A DNA stretch of 64,000 nt from Serratia sp. DD3 (lineage in GTDB: Bacteria > Pseudomonadota > Gammaproteobacteria > Enterobacterales > Enterobacteriaceae): contig NZ_AYKS02000118.1 in the NCBI RefSeq assembly GCF_000496755.2, positions 1 to 64,000 of the forward strand. Reading direction: 5' to 3'. A model generated the notes under the pieces. That model did no database searches, was not told the origin of the DNA, and saw nothing but the letters and a program-made list of their open reading frames with translations. The translations under genes were made by a program, and so were the position numbers. This document shows positions 53,492 through 63,267 of the stretch, piece by piece. Numbering within the stretch: position 1 is the stretch's first letter; each line of letters opens with the position of its first letter.

Positions 53492-54313
53492 CTAGATCCC
53501 GTCGCCATATTCAAATCCGTTATTGTCGCCGTTGAAGTACTGATCCATATCCATGGAAGGAGTATCACTTTCCGGGCGACCAACAATACGCGCGGGAACG
53601 CCAGCAGCGGTGGTATGTGGCGGAACCGACTGTAATACCACCGAACCTGCACCAATTTTTGCCCCTTTGCCCACTTCAATATTGCCGAGGATTTTAGCCC
53701 CCGCGCCAATCATCACCCCTTCACGGATTTTCGGATGGCGATCCCCCCCGGTTTTGCCTGTCCCACCCAGCGTCACCGACTGCAGAATAGAGACGTTATT
53801 CTCCACCACGGCGGTTTCACCGATCACAATACCGGTGGCATGGTCGAGCATAATGCCGCAACCAATGTTGGCGGCCGGGTGTATATCGACACAAAAAGCG
53901 ACGGAGATTTGGTTTTGCAGATAAATAGCCAAAGCCTGACGGCCTTGCTTCCATAGCCAATGACCAATACGGTAAGCCTGCAAGGCATGGAAACCTTTCA
54001 GATAGAGCAATGGCGTTGAGTATTTATCCACAGCAGGGTCACGCAAGCGTACCGCCAGAATATCGCGGGCGGCGGAAACAATCATCTGTGCATCAGAACG
54101 GTAGGCATCTTCCACCACTTCACGCACGGCAATCGCTGGCATGATGGGGTTAGCCAATTTATTGGCCAGAATATAACTCAGTGCACTGCCCAGATTTTCA
54201 TGCTTGAGCAAGGTCGCATGAAAAAAGCTGGCCAACATCGGTTCACATTCAGCCAATGCCCTCGCTTCTGATTTAATATTGTTCCACACCTGTGCTAACT
54301 CTTCTGACGACAT
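53492..54313 (-). CDS. cysE: Serine acetyltransferase CysE
   Basis: A 273-residue enzyme that makes O-acetylserine for cysteine synthesis. The N-terminal helical domain (residues 1-140) is followed by the left-handed beta helix with hexapeptide repeats; the catalytic His/Asp region is GCGIMLDHATGIVIGETAVV. The C-terminal tail ends in Ile (NGFEYGDGI), the residue that inserts into CysK in the cysteine synthase complex. The interspersed repeat begins 4 bp beyond its stop. It ends the secB-gpsA-cysE cluster. Confidence 0.96.
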   Translation of the reverse strand: MSSEELAQVWNNIKSEARALAECEPMLASFFHATLLKHENLGSALSYILANKLANPIMPAIAVREVVEDAYRSDAQMIVSAARDILAVRLRDPAVDKYSTPLLYLKGFHALQAYRIGHWLWKQGRQALAIYLQNQISVAFCVDIHPAANIGCGIMLDHATGIVIGETAVVENNVSILQSVTLGGTGKTGGDRHPKIREGVMIGAGAKILGNIEVGKGAKIGAGSVVLQSVPPHTTAAGVPARIVGRPESDTPSMDMDQYFNGDNNGFEYGDGI

Positions 54314-54381
54314 CCCTTTTTCTCCGCCTCAAAAAAACAGCCTTTCGCCATCACTCCAGCACCCGAGCAATACCTCGGGGA

Positions 54382-55401
54382 TCAAACACTGCGCTTTTCG
54401 TCTTTCTTGGTACGCCCAAGCAGGCTCAATGCTGCCTCACGGGCATTTTTATCACAATACAGCACTTGATAAACCTGCTCAGTAATGGGCATTTCCACCC
54501 CAAAACGCTGCGCCAGTGCCAATACTTCCTTGGTATTGCGGTAGCCCTCTACCACTTGACCAATTGCCTCTTGGGCTTCCTTTACTCCCATACCTTGCCC
54601 CAGCATAATACCGAAACGCCGGTTGCGAGACTGATTATCAGTACAGGTCAATACCAGATCACCCAGCCCAGCCATCCCCATAAAAGTGGCCGGATCGGCA
54701 CCCAATGCTGAACCCAGGCGGCTCATTTCCGCCAAGCCACGGGTAATCAATGCGGTACGGGCGTTAGCACCAAAACCAATTCCGTCTGACATCCCGGCAC
54801 CAATTGCAATCACGTTTTTAACCGCGCCCCCTAACTGCACGCCGATAAAATCCGGATTACTGTACACGCGGAAACTTTTGCCACAATGCAACAATTGCTG
54901 CAGGTCATCGGCAAACTGTTGGTCCGTGGCTGCTAGCGCGATAGCCGTAGGCAGCCCTGCCGCCAACTCTTTGGCAAACGTGGGCCCAGACAGCACCGCC
55001 AGTGGGATATCCGGCCCAAGCGCATCCCGTGCTACATCTTGCAGCAGGCGGCCGGTTTCGGTTTCTAGCCCTTTGGTGGCCCAGACAATACGAGCATCCT
55101 GACGCAGATGGGGCTTCAACTGGCGCAGTACATCGCCAAAAACATGGCTGGGAACGACCACCAGCACATCTCGGCTGGCGGCCAGCGCACGAGCCAAATC
55201 GGTTTCAAGCAACAAAGTATCGGGGAAGGGGACATCAGGCAGAAACGCCTGATTGCAGCGATCACGCTGCATAATTTGGATCTGTTCGGGGTTATGCCCC
55301 CAGAGCACGACCGGATAACCGTTACGTGCCAGTGTAATAGCCAATGCGGTGCCGTACGAGCCGGCACCGATGACAGTCATTGAAGCATTGACGCTACTCA
55401 T
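54382..55401 (-). CDS. gpsA: Glycerol-3-phosphate dehydrogenase [NAD(P)+] GpsA
   Basis: A 339-residue enzyme making sn-glycerol 3-phosphate for phospholipids. The Rossmann motif is [19 protein letters not shown] at the N terminus; the catalytic Lys region is [20 protein letters not shown]. The start overlaps the secB stop (ATGA), and cysE follows after 68 bp. Confidence 0.96.
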   Translation of the reverse strand: MSSVNASMTVIGAGSYGTALAITLARNGYPVVLWGHNPEQIQIMQRDRCNQAFLPDVPFPDTLLLETDLARALAASRDVLVVVPSHVFGDVLRQLKPHLRQDARIVWATKGLETETGRLLQDVARDALGPDIPLAVLSGPTFAKELAAGLPTAIALAATDQQFADDLQQLLHCGKSFRVYSNPDFIGVQLGGAVKNVIAIGAGMSDGIGFGANARTALITRGLAEMSRLGSALGADPATFMGMAGLGDLVLTCTDNQSRNRRFGIMLGQGMGVKEAQEAIGQVVEGYRNTKEVLALAQRFGVEMPITEQVYQVLYCDKNAREAALSLLGRTKKDEKRSV

Positions 55402-55883
55402 CAGGCATCCTGACGCGGTTCAGCACCTTCCGTTCCCGCTGTTTCCGCCGCTTGCTGCTGCAAATAGCTCATGAACAGTGCGTCAAAATTGACAGGGGCC
55501 AGATTCAACTGTGGGAATGTACCGCGAGAAACCAGGTTGGTGATGCACTCACGCGCATAAGGGAACAAAATGTTCGGGCAGTATGCACCCAGGCAATGTG
55601 CCAACTGTGTACCTTCGATACCAGATACAGAGAAAATCCCTGCCTGTTGAACTTCACACAGGAAAGCAGTTTCTTCACCCAGAGAAGCGGTTACGGTAAC
55701 ACGCAGTACCACTTCGTACACCTCATCTGCCAGCAGAGTCGAGGCCGTGTCCAGATCGAGTTTCACTTCTGGTTGCCACTCTTGCTGGAATACCTGCGGA
55801 GCCTGTGGTGCTTCGAATGAGATATCTTTGGTATAAATACGTTGGATCTGGAAAGCCATCTCTGCGCTATTTTGTTCTGACAT
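55401..55883 (-). CDS. secB: Export chaperone SecB
   Basis: A 160-residue tetrameric chaperone that holds preproteins unfolded for SecA. The start [20 protein letters not shown] and the segment [20 protein letters not shown] are hallmark SecB regions. The start follows AAGGAT. In related bacteria grxC lies directly upstream; here only 112 bp with a 17-bp tandem repeat separates secB from yibN. Confidence 0.95.
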   Translation of the reverse strand: MSEQNSAEMAFQIQRIYTKDISFEAPQAPQVFQQEWQPEVKLDLDTASTLLADEVYEVVLRVTVTASLGEETAFLCEVQQAGIFSVSGIEGTQLAHCLGAYCPNILFPYARECITNLVSRGTFPQLNLAPVNFDALFMSYLQQQAAETAGTEGAEPRQDA

Positions 55884-55908
55884 GTGTGTAATATCCTTGT
55901 TTAACGAT

Positions 55909-55942
55909 GTTTATTGTTTAACTATGTTTATTGTTTAACTAT
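55909..55942. repeat. 17-bp tandem duplication upstream of secB
   Basis: GTTTATTGTTTAACTAT occurs twice in direct succession, with degenerate partial copies on both sides (GTTTAACGAT, CTTTATTGAC). It lies where grxC is found in relatives. Confidence 0.85.
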
Positions 55943-55995
55943 CTTTATTGACACTCTGTGACTGGGATACCCCGTCAGCCAGAGCGAATAAAAAC

Positions 55996-56430
55996 TTACT
56001 TGCCGCGAGCCAATGGCAGGTTTTCACCACTCCAGCCCGTAATGCCGTCTTTCAGAGTATAAACGTTTTCAAACCCGGCTTTGCTCAGGTTTTCTGCTGA
56101 CGCGCGAGAAGTCGTACCATTGGCGCAAACCACAATCACAGGTTGAGCTTTGTGCTTTTCCAACTCGCCAAAGCTGCCACTTTTTATTTCGCTTGCCGTC
56201 AGGTTGATAGCGTTGGCGATATGGCCTTTACGGAAATCATCACGGCTGCGGATATCGACAATAACCGCGTCTTCTTTGTTAATCATTAGGGTAGCCTGAC
56301 CTCGACCGATCTCTTTCACCTTAGAGAAACGGCTCTTGAAGGTCATGACGATCACAGCAATCAGTAAAGCGACCCAAGCCAGGCTCAGTATGGTGTTCCT
56401 ACTAACAAATAGCATAATTTCTTGCAGCAT
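55996..56430 (-). CDS. yibN: Membrane-anchored rhodanese YibN
   Basis: A 144-residue protein with one N-terminal helix ([20 protein letters not shown]) and a cytoplasmic rhodanese domain with the active-site loop VCANGTTS (Cys present). Start ATG 56430 gives the family's usual MLQEIM; an upstream TTG frame is less likely. It heads the secB-direction cluster. E. coli YibN has recently been linked to membrane-protein insertion, but its reaction is unsettled. Confidence 0.9.
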   Translation of the reverse strand: MLQEIMLFVSRNTILSLAWVALLIAVIVMTFKSRFSKVKEIGRGQATLMINKEDAVIVDIRSRDDFRKGHIANAINLTASEIKSGSFGELEKHKAQPVIVVCANGTTSRASAENLSKAGFENVYTLKDGITGWSGENLPLARGK

Positions 56431-56702
56431 GGGGGGTAACAACTCCCGTCAGTTAAGGGAAAATAAGTCAAGGCTTCAGAGTATACCTGCCGAATGCGGC
56501 AAATACAGCCAATAAGCAAGACCGGAATGCAGAAACTGCGGAGTAAATTGGAAAAATACCCTGATGAGAGCCAGAAATGCACCATCGTTAAGTGCATATT
56601 TGATCTCTCTGGGTTCTTTTTAGCCAGCTACGTTGTAGAATTACCCGGTTTGGGAGAGTGAATAGCCATCACTCCTGTGGGCTGATGGCTATTCACAACT
56701 TG

Positions 56703-56762
56703 TATACCTATCATCCTTCAAGTGACAAGCCGTTAATAGCTACTTGAAAGATGACACGTATA
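56703..56762. repeat. 60-bp hairpin element upstream of gpmI
   Basis: TATACCTATCATCCTTCAAG at the left end is the reverse complement, with four mismatches in 21, of the sequence ending in CGTATA at 56762. It looks like a shortened relative of the interspersed repeat and ends 24 bp before gpmI, so it lies in its leader. Confidence 0.65.
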
Positions 56763-56786
56763 GCGATCATAAAAGAGGTTATTGCA

Positions 56787-58331
56787 ATGTCGAGCACGAA
56801 AAAGCCCATGGTACTGGTGATCCTGGACGGTTACGGCTACCGGGAAGAGCAACAGGATAATGCGATCCTGAATGCCAACACACCCGTGATGGATCAACTG
56901 TGGCAGCAACAGCCACATACCCTGATTGCCGCTTCAGGCCTGGATGTCGGCTTACCCGATGGCCAGATGGGTAACTCGGAAGTGGGCCACGTTAACTTGG
57001 GGGCCGGGCGTATCGTGTATCAGGATCTGACCCGTCTGGACAAAGAGATTAAAGAGGGTGATTTCTTCACCAACTCAATACTGACCAACGCTGTCGATAA
57101 CGCAGTAAAAGCGGGTAAAGCGGTCCATATTATGGGTTTGATGTCCCCAGGAGGCGTACATAGCCATGAAGACCATATTCTGGCCATGGTCCAACTGGCA
57201 GCACAACGGGGAGCCAAAGCGGTTTACCTGCATGCCTTCCTGGATGGTCGTGATACACCACCGCGCAGTGCTGAAAATACACTGAAACGTTTCAATGACC
57301 AATTTACCCAACTGGGTTGTGGTCGCATCGCATCGGTGGTGGGCCGTTACTATGCCATGGACCGTGATAACCGTTGGGATCGGGTGCAATTGGCCTATGA
57401 TCTAATGACTCAGGCAAAGGGCGAATATACTGCAGATAACGCAGTCAGCGCACTGCAAGCGGCTTACGCTCGTGATGAGAACGACGAATTCGTCAAACCC
57501 ACCGTGATTCAGGCCGCAGGTGAAGCCTCTGCCGCCATGAATGATGGTGATGCACTTATCTTTATGAACTTCCGTGCTGACCGTGCGCGTCAAATCACCC
57601 GTGCCTTTGTGAATGCCGATTTCGATGGTTTCCCACGGAGCAAAGTGGTCAAATTCTGTGATTTCGTGATGTTGACCGAGTACGCAGCCGATATTCAGAC
57701 GGCCAGTGCCTACCCGCCAGAGTCACTGACCAATACCTTCGGTGAGTGGCTGATGAAACACAATAAAACCCAGCTACGCATCTCCGAAACCGAAAAATAC
57801 GCTCATGTCACCTTCTTCTATAACGGCGGTGTCGAAGAGCCATTTAAAGGTGAAGATCGTCTGCTGATCAACTCGCCCAAAGTCGCCACCTACGATCTGC
57901 AACCAGAAATGAGTTCAGCAGAACTCACCAAAGAACTGCTGGCTGCGATCAACAGCGGTAAATATGACACCATTATCTGTAACTACCCGAATGGCGACAT
58001 GGTAGGTCATACCGGCATTTACGAAGCCGCTGTCAAGGCGGTAGAAACTCTGGATAACTGCATCGCGCAGGTGGTTGATGCCGTGAAAGCCGTTGATGGC
58101 CAACTGTTGATCACCGCCGATCATGGCAACGCAGAACAAATGCGCGATCCCGCAACTGGTCAGGCGCACACCGCACACACCAGCTTGCCGGTACCGTTGA
58201 TTTATGTGGGTAAAGCGGCCAAAGCAGTAGAAGGTGGCAAACTGTCAGATATCGCCCCCACCATGCTGTCATTGATGGGAATGGAAATCCCGCAAGAGAT
58301 GACTGGTAAGCCGCTGTTCATCGTGGAATAA
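56787..58331 (+). CDS. gpmI: 2,3-bisphosphoglycerate-independent phosphoglycerate mutase
   Basis: A 514-residue manganese enzyme of glycolysis (GpmI/GpmM/YibO). The metal/phospho-Ser motif is [20 protein letters not shown], the start is [20 protein letters not shown], and the late metal site is [14 protein letters not shown]. Start ATG 56787 is behind AAGAGG; the frame from 56751 lies in the hairpin element. envC follows 9 bp after its stop, so they form an operon. Confidence 0.96.
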   Translation: MSSTKKPMVLVILDGYGYREEQQDNAILNANTPVMDQLWQQQPHTLIAASGLDVGLPDGQMGNSEVGHVNLGAGRIVYQDLTRLDKEIKEGDFFTNSILTNAVDNAVKAGKAVHIMGLMSPGGVHSHEDHILAMVQLAAQRGAKAVYLHAFLDGRDTPPRSAENTLKRFNDQFTQLGCGRIASVVGRYYAMDRDNRWDRVQLAYDLMTQAKGEYTADNAVSALQAAYARDENDEFVKPTVIQAAGEASAAMNDGDALIFMNFRADRARQITRAFVNADFDGFPRSKVVKFCDFVMLTEYAADIQTASAYPPESLTNTFGEWLMKHNKTQLRISETEKYAHVTFFYNGGVEEPFKGEDRLLINSPKVATYDLQPEMSSAELTKELLAAINSGKYDTIICNYPNGDMVGHTGIYEAAVKAVETLDNCIAQVVDAVKAVDGQLLITADHGNAEQMRDPATGQAHTAHTSLPVPLIYVGKAAKAVEGGKLSDIAPTMLSLMGMEIPQEMTGKPLFIVE

Positions 58332-58340
58332 TCCTTCTCC

Positions 58341-59672
58341 ATGAAGGAGAAGGCCACTTTTGTATTATCAAAGGCAACGCCAAACGCATATTCAGGCAAG
58401 CTATCACGGCCTGAATATGCTGGGTGGTCGTTTGCTACCCTCTGCGCCAGTGTTTTTTTTGCTGGCGCATTGTTGTGGCCATTAACCAGCCACAGTGCAG
58501 AAGATAACAACTCCCAACTCAAAGACATCCAGCAGAGCATCGCAGAAAAAGAGCAGGCAGTTAAACGGCAGCAGCAGAAACGCAGTTCCTTGCAGGATCA
58601 GCTCAAGCAGCAAGAAAAAAGCATCGCACAAGCTAGCCGCGCGTTACATGGTACCCAGGGAACACTCACGGTACTGGGCAAAGATATTTCTGGCCTTAAT
58701 ACCTCAATCGCCAAACTGGAAAAACAACAAGCCACCCAGCAAGAAATCCTCGCCAAGCAACTTGATGCAGCGTTTCGACAAGGGCAGCATGGCGCATTGC
58801 AGCTTATTCTCAGTGGTGAAGAAAGCCAACGTAGCGAACGTATTCTCGCCTATTTCGGTTACCTCAATGAAGCACGCCAGCAATCCATAGAACAACTCAA
58901 GCAGACTCGCCGTCAATTGGCGGAACAGAAACGTTCGCTGGTGGCTAAACAAGGTCAACAAAAATCTCTACTTAACGAACAGCAAAGCCAGCAACAAAAG
59001 TTGGAGCAGGCGCGCAGTGCACGTAAAAAAACCTTGGTGTCATTAGAAGCCTCGTTGGAAAAAGATCAACAGCGGCTAGTGGAATTACGCCAGAACGAAA
59101 CCCGTCTACGTGACCAAATCGCCCGGGCAGAACGTGAAGCTAGAGCCCGCGCCGAACGGGAAGCGCGTGAAGCGACTAAAGTACGTGAACAAGTGAAGGT
59201 CAAAGAACAGCAGGCGAAAAAAACCGGCACCAGCTATAAACCCAGTGAAAGCGAACGTTCATTGATGGCACGAACCGGCGGTTTGGGTCAGCCATCTGGG
59301 CAAGCGATGTGGCCAGTGCGAGGTCGCGTCCAACATAATTTTGGCGAACAACTGCAGGGTGAGTTACGCTGGAAAGGGATTGTGATCGAAGCTCGAGAAG
59401 GCAGCGAAGTAAAAGCCATTGCCGATGGCCGGGTTCTGCTGGCTGACTGGCTGCAAGGTTACGGCCTGGTGATCGTCGTTGACCACGGCCAGGGTGATAT
59501 GAGTCTGTACGGTTACAATCAGAGTGCGTTGGTTAACGTCGATGCACAAGTGCGTGCTGGCCAACCCATTGCCTTGGTGGGTACCAGTGGTGGGCAGGGT
59601 ACACCGTCGCTGTACTTTGAAATTCGTCGCCAAGGCCGAGCGGTCAACCCGGTGCCATGGTTAGGAAGGTAG
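58341..59672 (+). CDS. envC: Murein hydrolase activator EnvC
   Basis: A 443-residue divisome factor that activates AmiA and AmiB under FtsEX control. An N-terminal signal/anchor (residues 28-52), a long coiled coil (about 55-290, rich in Gln, Lys, Glu, Arg), and a C-terminal LytM domain (RGRVQHNFGEQLQGELRWKG through RRQGRAVNPVPWLGR) that is catalytically degenerate in this family. It closely follows gpmI. The interspersed repeat begins 9 bp after its stop. Confidence 0.94.
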   Translation: MKEKATFVLSKATPNAYSGKLSRPEYAGWSFATLCASVFFAGALLWPLTSHSAEDNNSQLKDIQQSIAEKEQAVKRQQQKRSSLQDQLKQQEKSIAQASRALHGTQGTLTVLGKDISGLNTSIAKLEKQQATQQEILAKQLDAAFRQGQHGALQLILSGEESQRSERILAYFGYLNEARQQSIEQLKQTRRQLAEQKRSLVAKQGQQKSLLNEQQSQQQKLEQARSARKKTLVSLEASLEKDQQRLVELRQNETRLRDQIARAEREARARAEREAREATKVREQVKVKEQQAKKTGTSYKPSESERSLMARTGGLGQPSGQAMWPVRGRVQHNFGEQLQGELRWKGIVIEAREGSEVKAIADGRVLLADWLQGYGLVIVVDHGQGDMSLYGYNQSALVNVDAQVRAGQPIALVGTSGGQGTPSLYFEIRRQGRAVNPVPWLGR

Positions 59673-59680
59673 CTTTGTAC

Positions 59681-59808
59681 TATACCCGTTATACTTCAAG
59701 TTTCTTGGGTGTTAGCTGCGCTCAATCACCCCAGTCACATAGTTTTCTATGCTCCTGGGGATTCCATCGCTGCCATGCCTACAAGCAACTCGAATTATTT
59801 TGTGTATA
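59681..59808. repeat. Interspersed palindromic repeat, copy 3
   Basis: Ends TATACCCGTTATACTTCAAG and AACTCGAATTATTTTGTGTA form the family's imperfect inverted repeat. The 128-bp element lies between envC and yibQ and is open in the yibQ frame. It occupies the place where the native 5' end of yibQ would lie. Confidence 0.75.
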
Positions 59809-59827
59809 TACCAAAACAGGTATCGCC

Positions 59828-60763
59828 ATGTTGCTGGGGGCGCTACTGCTCGCTAGCACTGTGCAGGCAGGAAAGTTGTCGATTGTAATCGATGATATGG
59901 GTTATCTGCCACGTGAAGACCATGCCATACTGCAAATGCCGGTAGCCATTTCTGTGGCCATCCTGCCTAATTCCCCTCATGCCCACCAAATCGCCACCCA
60001 AGCGCACAATCAGGGCCGCGAAATACTCATCCATATACCCATGGCTCCGCTCAGCAAACAGTCGCTAGAGCGTGATACGCTGCAACCCTCCATGAGCAGT
60101 GAAGAGGTTCAGCGCATTATTCGTGATGCCGTCAATAATGTGCCCTATGCGGTAGGGATAAATAACCATATGGGCAGCGCCATGACCTCCAGCCTACCGG
60201 GGATGCAAAAGGTGATGCAGGCGCTGGCCGGCTACCAGCTCTATTTTCTGGACAGCATGACCATTGGAAATAGTCAGGCCACACGCGCTGCCACGGGCAC
60301 CGGGATAACGGTGATCAAACGCAAGGTGTTCCTTGATGATAGCGCCAACCCGAATGATATCCGCCAGCAGTTTAATCGGGCCGTTGATGTAGCACGCCGT
60401 CATGGTTCGGCTATCGCCATCGGCCATCCTCGCCCCGCCACAATAAAAGTGCTGCAACAGATGTTGCCGACCTTGCCCGGTGATATCGTCCTGGTGAAAC
60501 CCAGCGCACTGCTTAATGAACCACAGCAAAGTCATGGCAGCGATACACCGCAACGGCAACCACACATCCTAACGCCGAAGTCACCATTTAGCGGCACCAT
60601 CAAGCAGTGCAAGGTTAAGCTGCCGAAACAGGGGGTCAACACAGGTGACGCCTTGAAGGTGATTGGGGAAGGAGTGGCGCAATCACCCATCGTGGTATTA
60701 ATTAAACGCCATTGGCAGAACTGGGCCGGTTCAACGCAAAACCTACAAAACCAACAAGATTAG
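59828..60763 (+). CDS. yibQ: Divergent polysaccharide deacetylase family protein YibQ
   Basis: A protein of about 311 residues from ATG 59828 in the YibQ family (divergent polysaccharide deacetylase). The fold is marked by LSIVIDDMGYLPREDHAILQ, LIHIPMAPLSKQSLERDTLQ and AVGINNHMGSAMTS. The remaining signal peptide is very short (MLLGALLLASTVQA), because a repeat inserted just upstream; the frame stays open through the repeat from 59657. Whether export still works is uncertain. Convergent with tdh. Confidence 0.85.
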   Translation: MLLGALLLASTVQAGKLSIVIDDMGYLPREDHAILQMPVAISVAILPNSPHAHQIATQAHNQGREILIHIPMAPLSKQSLERDTLQPSMSSEEVQRIIRDAVNNVPYAVGINNHMGSAMTSSLPGMQKVMQALAGYQLYFLDSMTIGNSQATRAATGTGITVIKRKVFLDDSANPNDIRQQFNRAVDVARRHGSAIAIGHPRPATIKVLQQMLPTLPGDIVLVKPSALLNEPQQSHGSDTPQRQPHILTPKSPFSGTIKQCKVKLPKQGVNTGDALKVIGEGVAQSPIVVLIKRHWQNWAGSTQNLQNQQD

Positions 60764-60764
60764 C

Positions 60765-60789
60765 GGAGGAGCACGCCGTGGGCTCCTCC
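60765..60789. terminator. Bidirectional terminator between yibQ and tdh
   Basis: GGAGGAGC, 9-base loop, GCTCCTCC, extended by AGCG / CCGCT; lies between two converging genes. No strong T-run. Confidence 0.6.
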
Positions 60790-60796
60790 TGGCCGC

Positions 60797-61822
60797 TTAA
60801 TCCCAGCTCAAGACGACTTTCCCGGATTGCCCGGAACACATGACATCAAACCCCTGCTGAAACTCGTCGATCGAGAAACGGTGGGTGATAATCGGTGTCA
60901 GATCAAGACCTGATTGAATCAATGCCGCCATCTTGTACCAGGTTTCAAACATTTCACGGCCATAAATCCCTTTGATAAACAGCCCTTTGAAAATGACTTG
61001 ATTCCAATCGATAGACATATCCGAAGGTGGGATCCCCAGTAGCGCAATGCGCCCACCATGATTCATCGCATTGAGTAACGAACGGAATGCCGGTGGTGCG
61101 CCGGACATCTCGAGCCCCACATCAAAGCCCTCCGTCATGCCCAACTCGGCCATCACCGCCGTCAGGTCCTCTTTAGCCACGTTCACCGCACGGGTGACAC
61201 CCATTTTGCGCGCCAGGTCGAGACGATACTCATTGACGTCGGTAATCACCACATGACGAGCGCCGACATGCTTACATACCGCAGCAGCCATAATGCCAAT
61301 TGGGCCAGCACCGGAGACCAGCACATCCTCACCCACCAGATCGAAAGAGAGAGCGGTGTGTACAGCATTGCCGAAGGGGTCAAAAATAGCGGCCAGCTCA
61401 TCGGAAATATTATCCGGAATTTTGAAGGCATTAAACGCTGGGATCACCAGATATTCAGCAAAAGCACCAGGGCGATTAACCCCCACTCCGGTGGTGTTAC
61501 GACACAGATGAGTACGGCCACCCCGGCAGTTACGGCAATGCCCACAGGTAATGTGCCCTTCACCAGAAACACGATCCCCGATATTGAATCCTTTGACCTC
61601 TTGGCCAATAGCCACCACTTCCCCCACATACTCATGGCCAACCACCATGGGTACCGGGATGGTTTTCTGCGACCATTCATCCCACTTGTAGATATGAACA
61701 TCAGTACCGCAGATGGCCGTTTTGCGGATTTTAATCATCACATCATTGTGACCCAGCTCTGGCTGAGGCACATCAGTCATCCAAATACCGGGTTCCGCTT
61801 TTAGTTTTGATAATGCTTTCAT
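60797..61822 (-). CDS. tdh: L-threonine 3-dehydrogenase
   Basis: A 341-residue zinc-dependent medium-chain dehydrogenase that oxidises threonine to 2-amino-3-ketobutyrate. The catalytic zinc Cys is in [20 protein letters not shown], the structural zinc Cys cluster in [15 protein letters not shown] and the NAD-binding motif in [16 protein letters not shown]. It forms the kbl-tdh operon, 9 bp after kbl. Confidence 0.97.
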   Translation of the reverse strand: MKALSKLKAEPGIWMTDVPQPELGHNDVMIKIRKTAICGTDVHIYKWDEWSQKTIPVPMVVGHEYVGEVVAIGQEVKGFNIGDRVSGEGHITCGHCRNCRGGRTHLCRNTTGVGVNRPGAFAEYLVIPAFNAFKIPDNISDELAAIFDPFGNAVHTALSFDLVGEDVLVSGAGPIGIMAAAVCKHVGARHVVITDVNEYRLDLARKMGVTRAVNVAKEDLTAVMAELGMTEGFDVGLEMSGAPPAFRSLLNAMNHGGRIALLGIPPSDMSIDWNQVIFKGLFIKGIYGREMFETWYKMAALIQSGLDLTPIITHRFSIDEFQQGFDVMCSGQSGKVVLSWD

Positions 61823-61831
61823 AGAAGTACC

Positions 61832-63028
61832 TTATGCAATAACACCCAGTGTCTTACCGATACGGATAAATGCCTCAACCGCATGTTCGATCTGCTCTGG
61901 TGTGTGATCAGCAGACATCTGGGTACGGATACGTGCCTGGCCTTGTGGTACCACCGGATAGAAGAAACCGGTGACGTAGATACCTTCTTTCAGCAAAGCG
62001 TTGGCAAAATCCTGCGCCAATTTGGCCTCACCTAGCATCACCGGAATAATCGCATGGTCAGCCCCGGCAAGCGTAAAACCGGCAGCGGTCATTTTTTCAC
62101 GGAACAGCCGGGCATTACTCCACAAGCGTTCACGCAGTGCATCCCCTTGTTCCAATAGCTCCAGCACTTTGATCGACGCAGCCACAATCGCCGGGGCCAG
62201 CGAATTGGAGAACAGATAAGGGCGTGAGCGCTGGCGTAACCACTCCACCACCTCTTTTTTCCCTGCGGTATAGCCACCGGAAGCACCACCCAACGCCTTA
62301 CCCAAGGTGCCGGTAATAATATCAACCCGGCCCATCACTTCGCAGTATTCATGTGTCCCGCGCCCATGGGCACCGACAAAACCCACCGCGTGGGAATCAT
62401 CCACCATCACCAGTGCGTTGTATTGATCTGCCAGGTCACACACCCCTTTCAGATTGGCAATCACCCCATCCATCGAGAACACACCGTCGGTGGCGATCAT
62501 GATGTGACGCGCACCATCCGCCTTGGCCTGCTTGAGTTGCTCCGCTAATTGATTCATATCGTTATTGGCATAGCGGTAGCGTTTAGCCTTGCACAAACGC
62601 ACGCCATCGATGATGGAAGCATGATTCAAGGCATCAGAAATAATGGCATCTTCCGGGCCAAGCAAGGTTTCAAACAAACCGCCATTGGCATCAAAACAGG
62701 AGGAGTAGAGGATGGCATCTTCCATCCCCAGGAAACCCGCCAGTTTCTGCTCCAATTGTTTATGGCTATCTTGCGTACCACAGATAAAACGTACTGAAGC
62801 CATACCAAAACCATGGCTATCCATGCCCGCCTTGGCAGCAGCGATCAATGCCGGGTGGTTAGCTAGCCCAAGATAGTTATTGGCACAAAAATTGATAACA
62901 TGGCGGCCATCGGCAACGGCGATATCTGCCTGCTGGGCGGAAGTGATGATACGTTCTTCCTTGAATAGCCCTTCGGCACGAGTGGTAGCAAGTTGTTGTT
63001 CTAACTGCTGATAAAAGGATGCGGACAT
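61832..63028 (-). CDS. kbl: 2-amino-3-ketobutyrate CoA ligase (glycine C-acetyltransferase)
   Basis: A 398-residue PLP enzyme of the alpha-oxoamine synthase family that splits 2-amino-3-ketobutyrate with CoA into glycine and acetyl-CoA. The PLP Lys is in [20 protein letters not shown], the substrate region in [16 protein letters not shown]. It is the first gene of kbl-tdh and is divergent from hldD across a 239-bp AT-rich promoter region. Confidence 0.97.
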   Translation of the reverse strand: MSASFYQQLEQQLATTRAEGLFKEERIITSAQQADIAVADGRHVINFCANNYLGLANHPALIAAAKAGMDSHGFGMASVRFICGTQDSHKQLEQKLAGFLGMEDAILYSSCFDANGGLFETLLGPEDAIISDALNHASIIDGVRLCKAKRYRYANNDMNQLAEQLKQAKADGARHIMIATDGVFSMDGVIANLKGVCDLADQYNALVMVDDSHAVGFVGAHGRGTHEYCEVMGRVDIITGTLGKALGGASGGYTAGKKEVVEWLRQRSRPYLFSNSLAPAIVAASIKVLELLEQGDALRERLWSNARLFREKMTAAGFTLAGADHAIIPVMLGEAKLAQDFANALLKEGIYVTGFFYPVVPQGQARIRTQMSADHTPEQIEHAVEAFIRIGKTLGVIA

Positions 63029-63267
63029 TTAGTCATCTCCAAAATAGGGATATTTTGGGATATTTTACTGATTTATAACTAAGCTGACGACAATACACGA
63101 CAGAGAAAATTAAAATTGCAGCAGATATCACGGCAAATGGCAGCGTCAATTAAGCGAATAGGATATTAACCATACCGCCGATGCTCCTGATGCAATGAAA
63201 TGCTATTATAGGCGGCATATCAGAGTGAGCATGGTGCATCACCAAACAGAATATAGGGGTAAACCCA

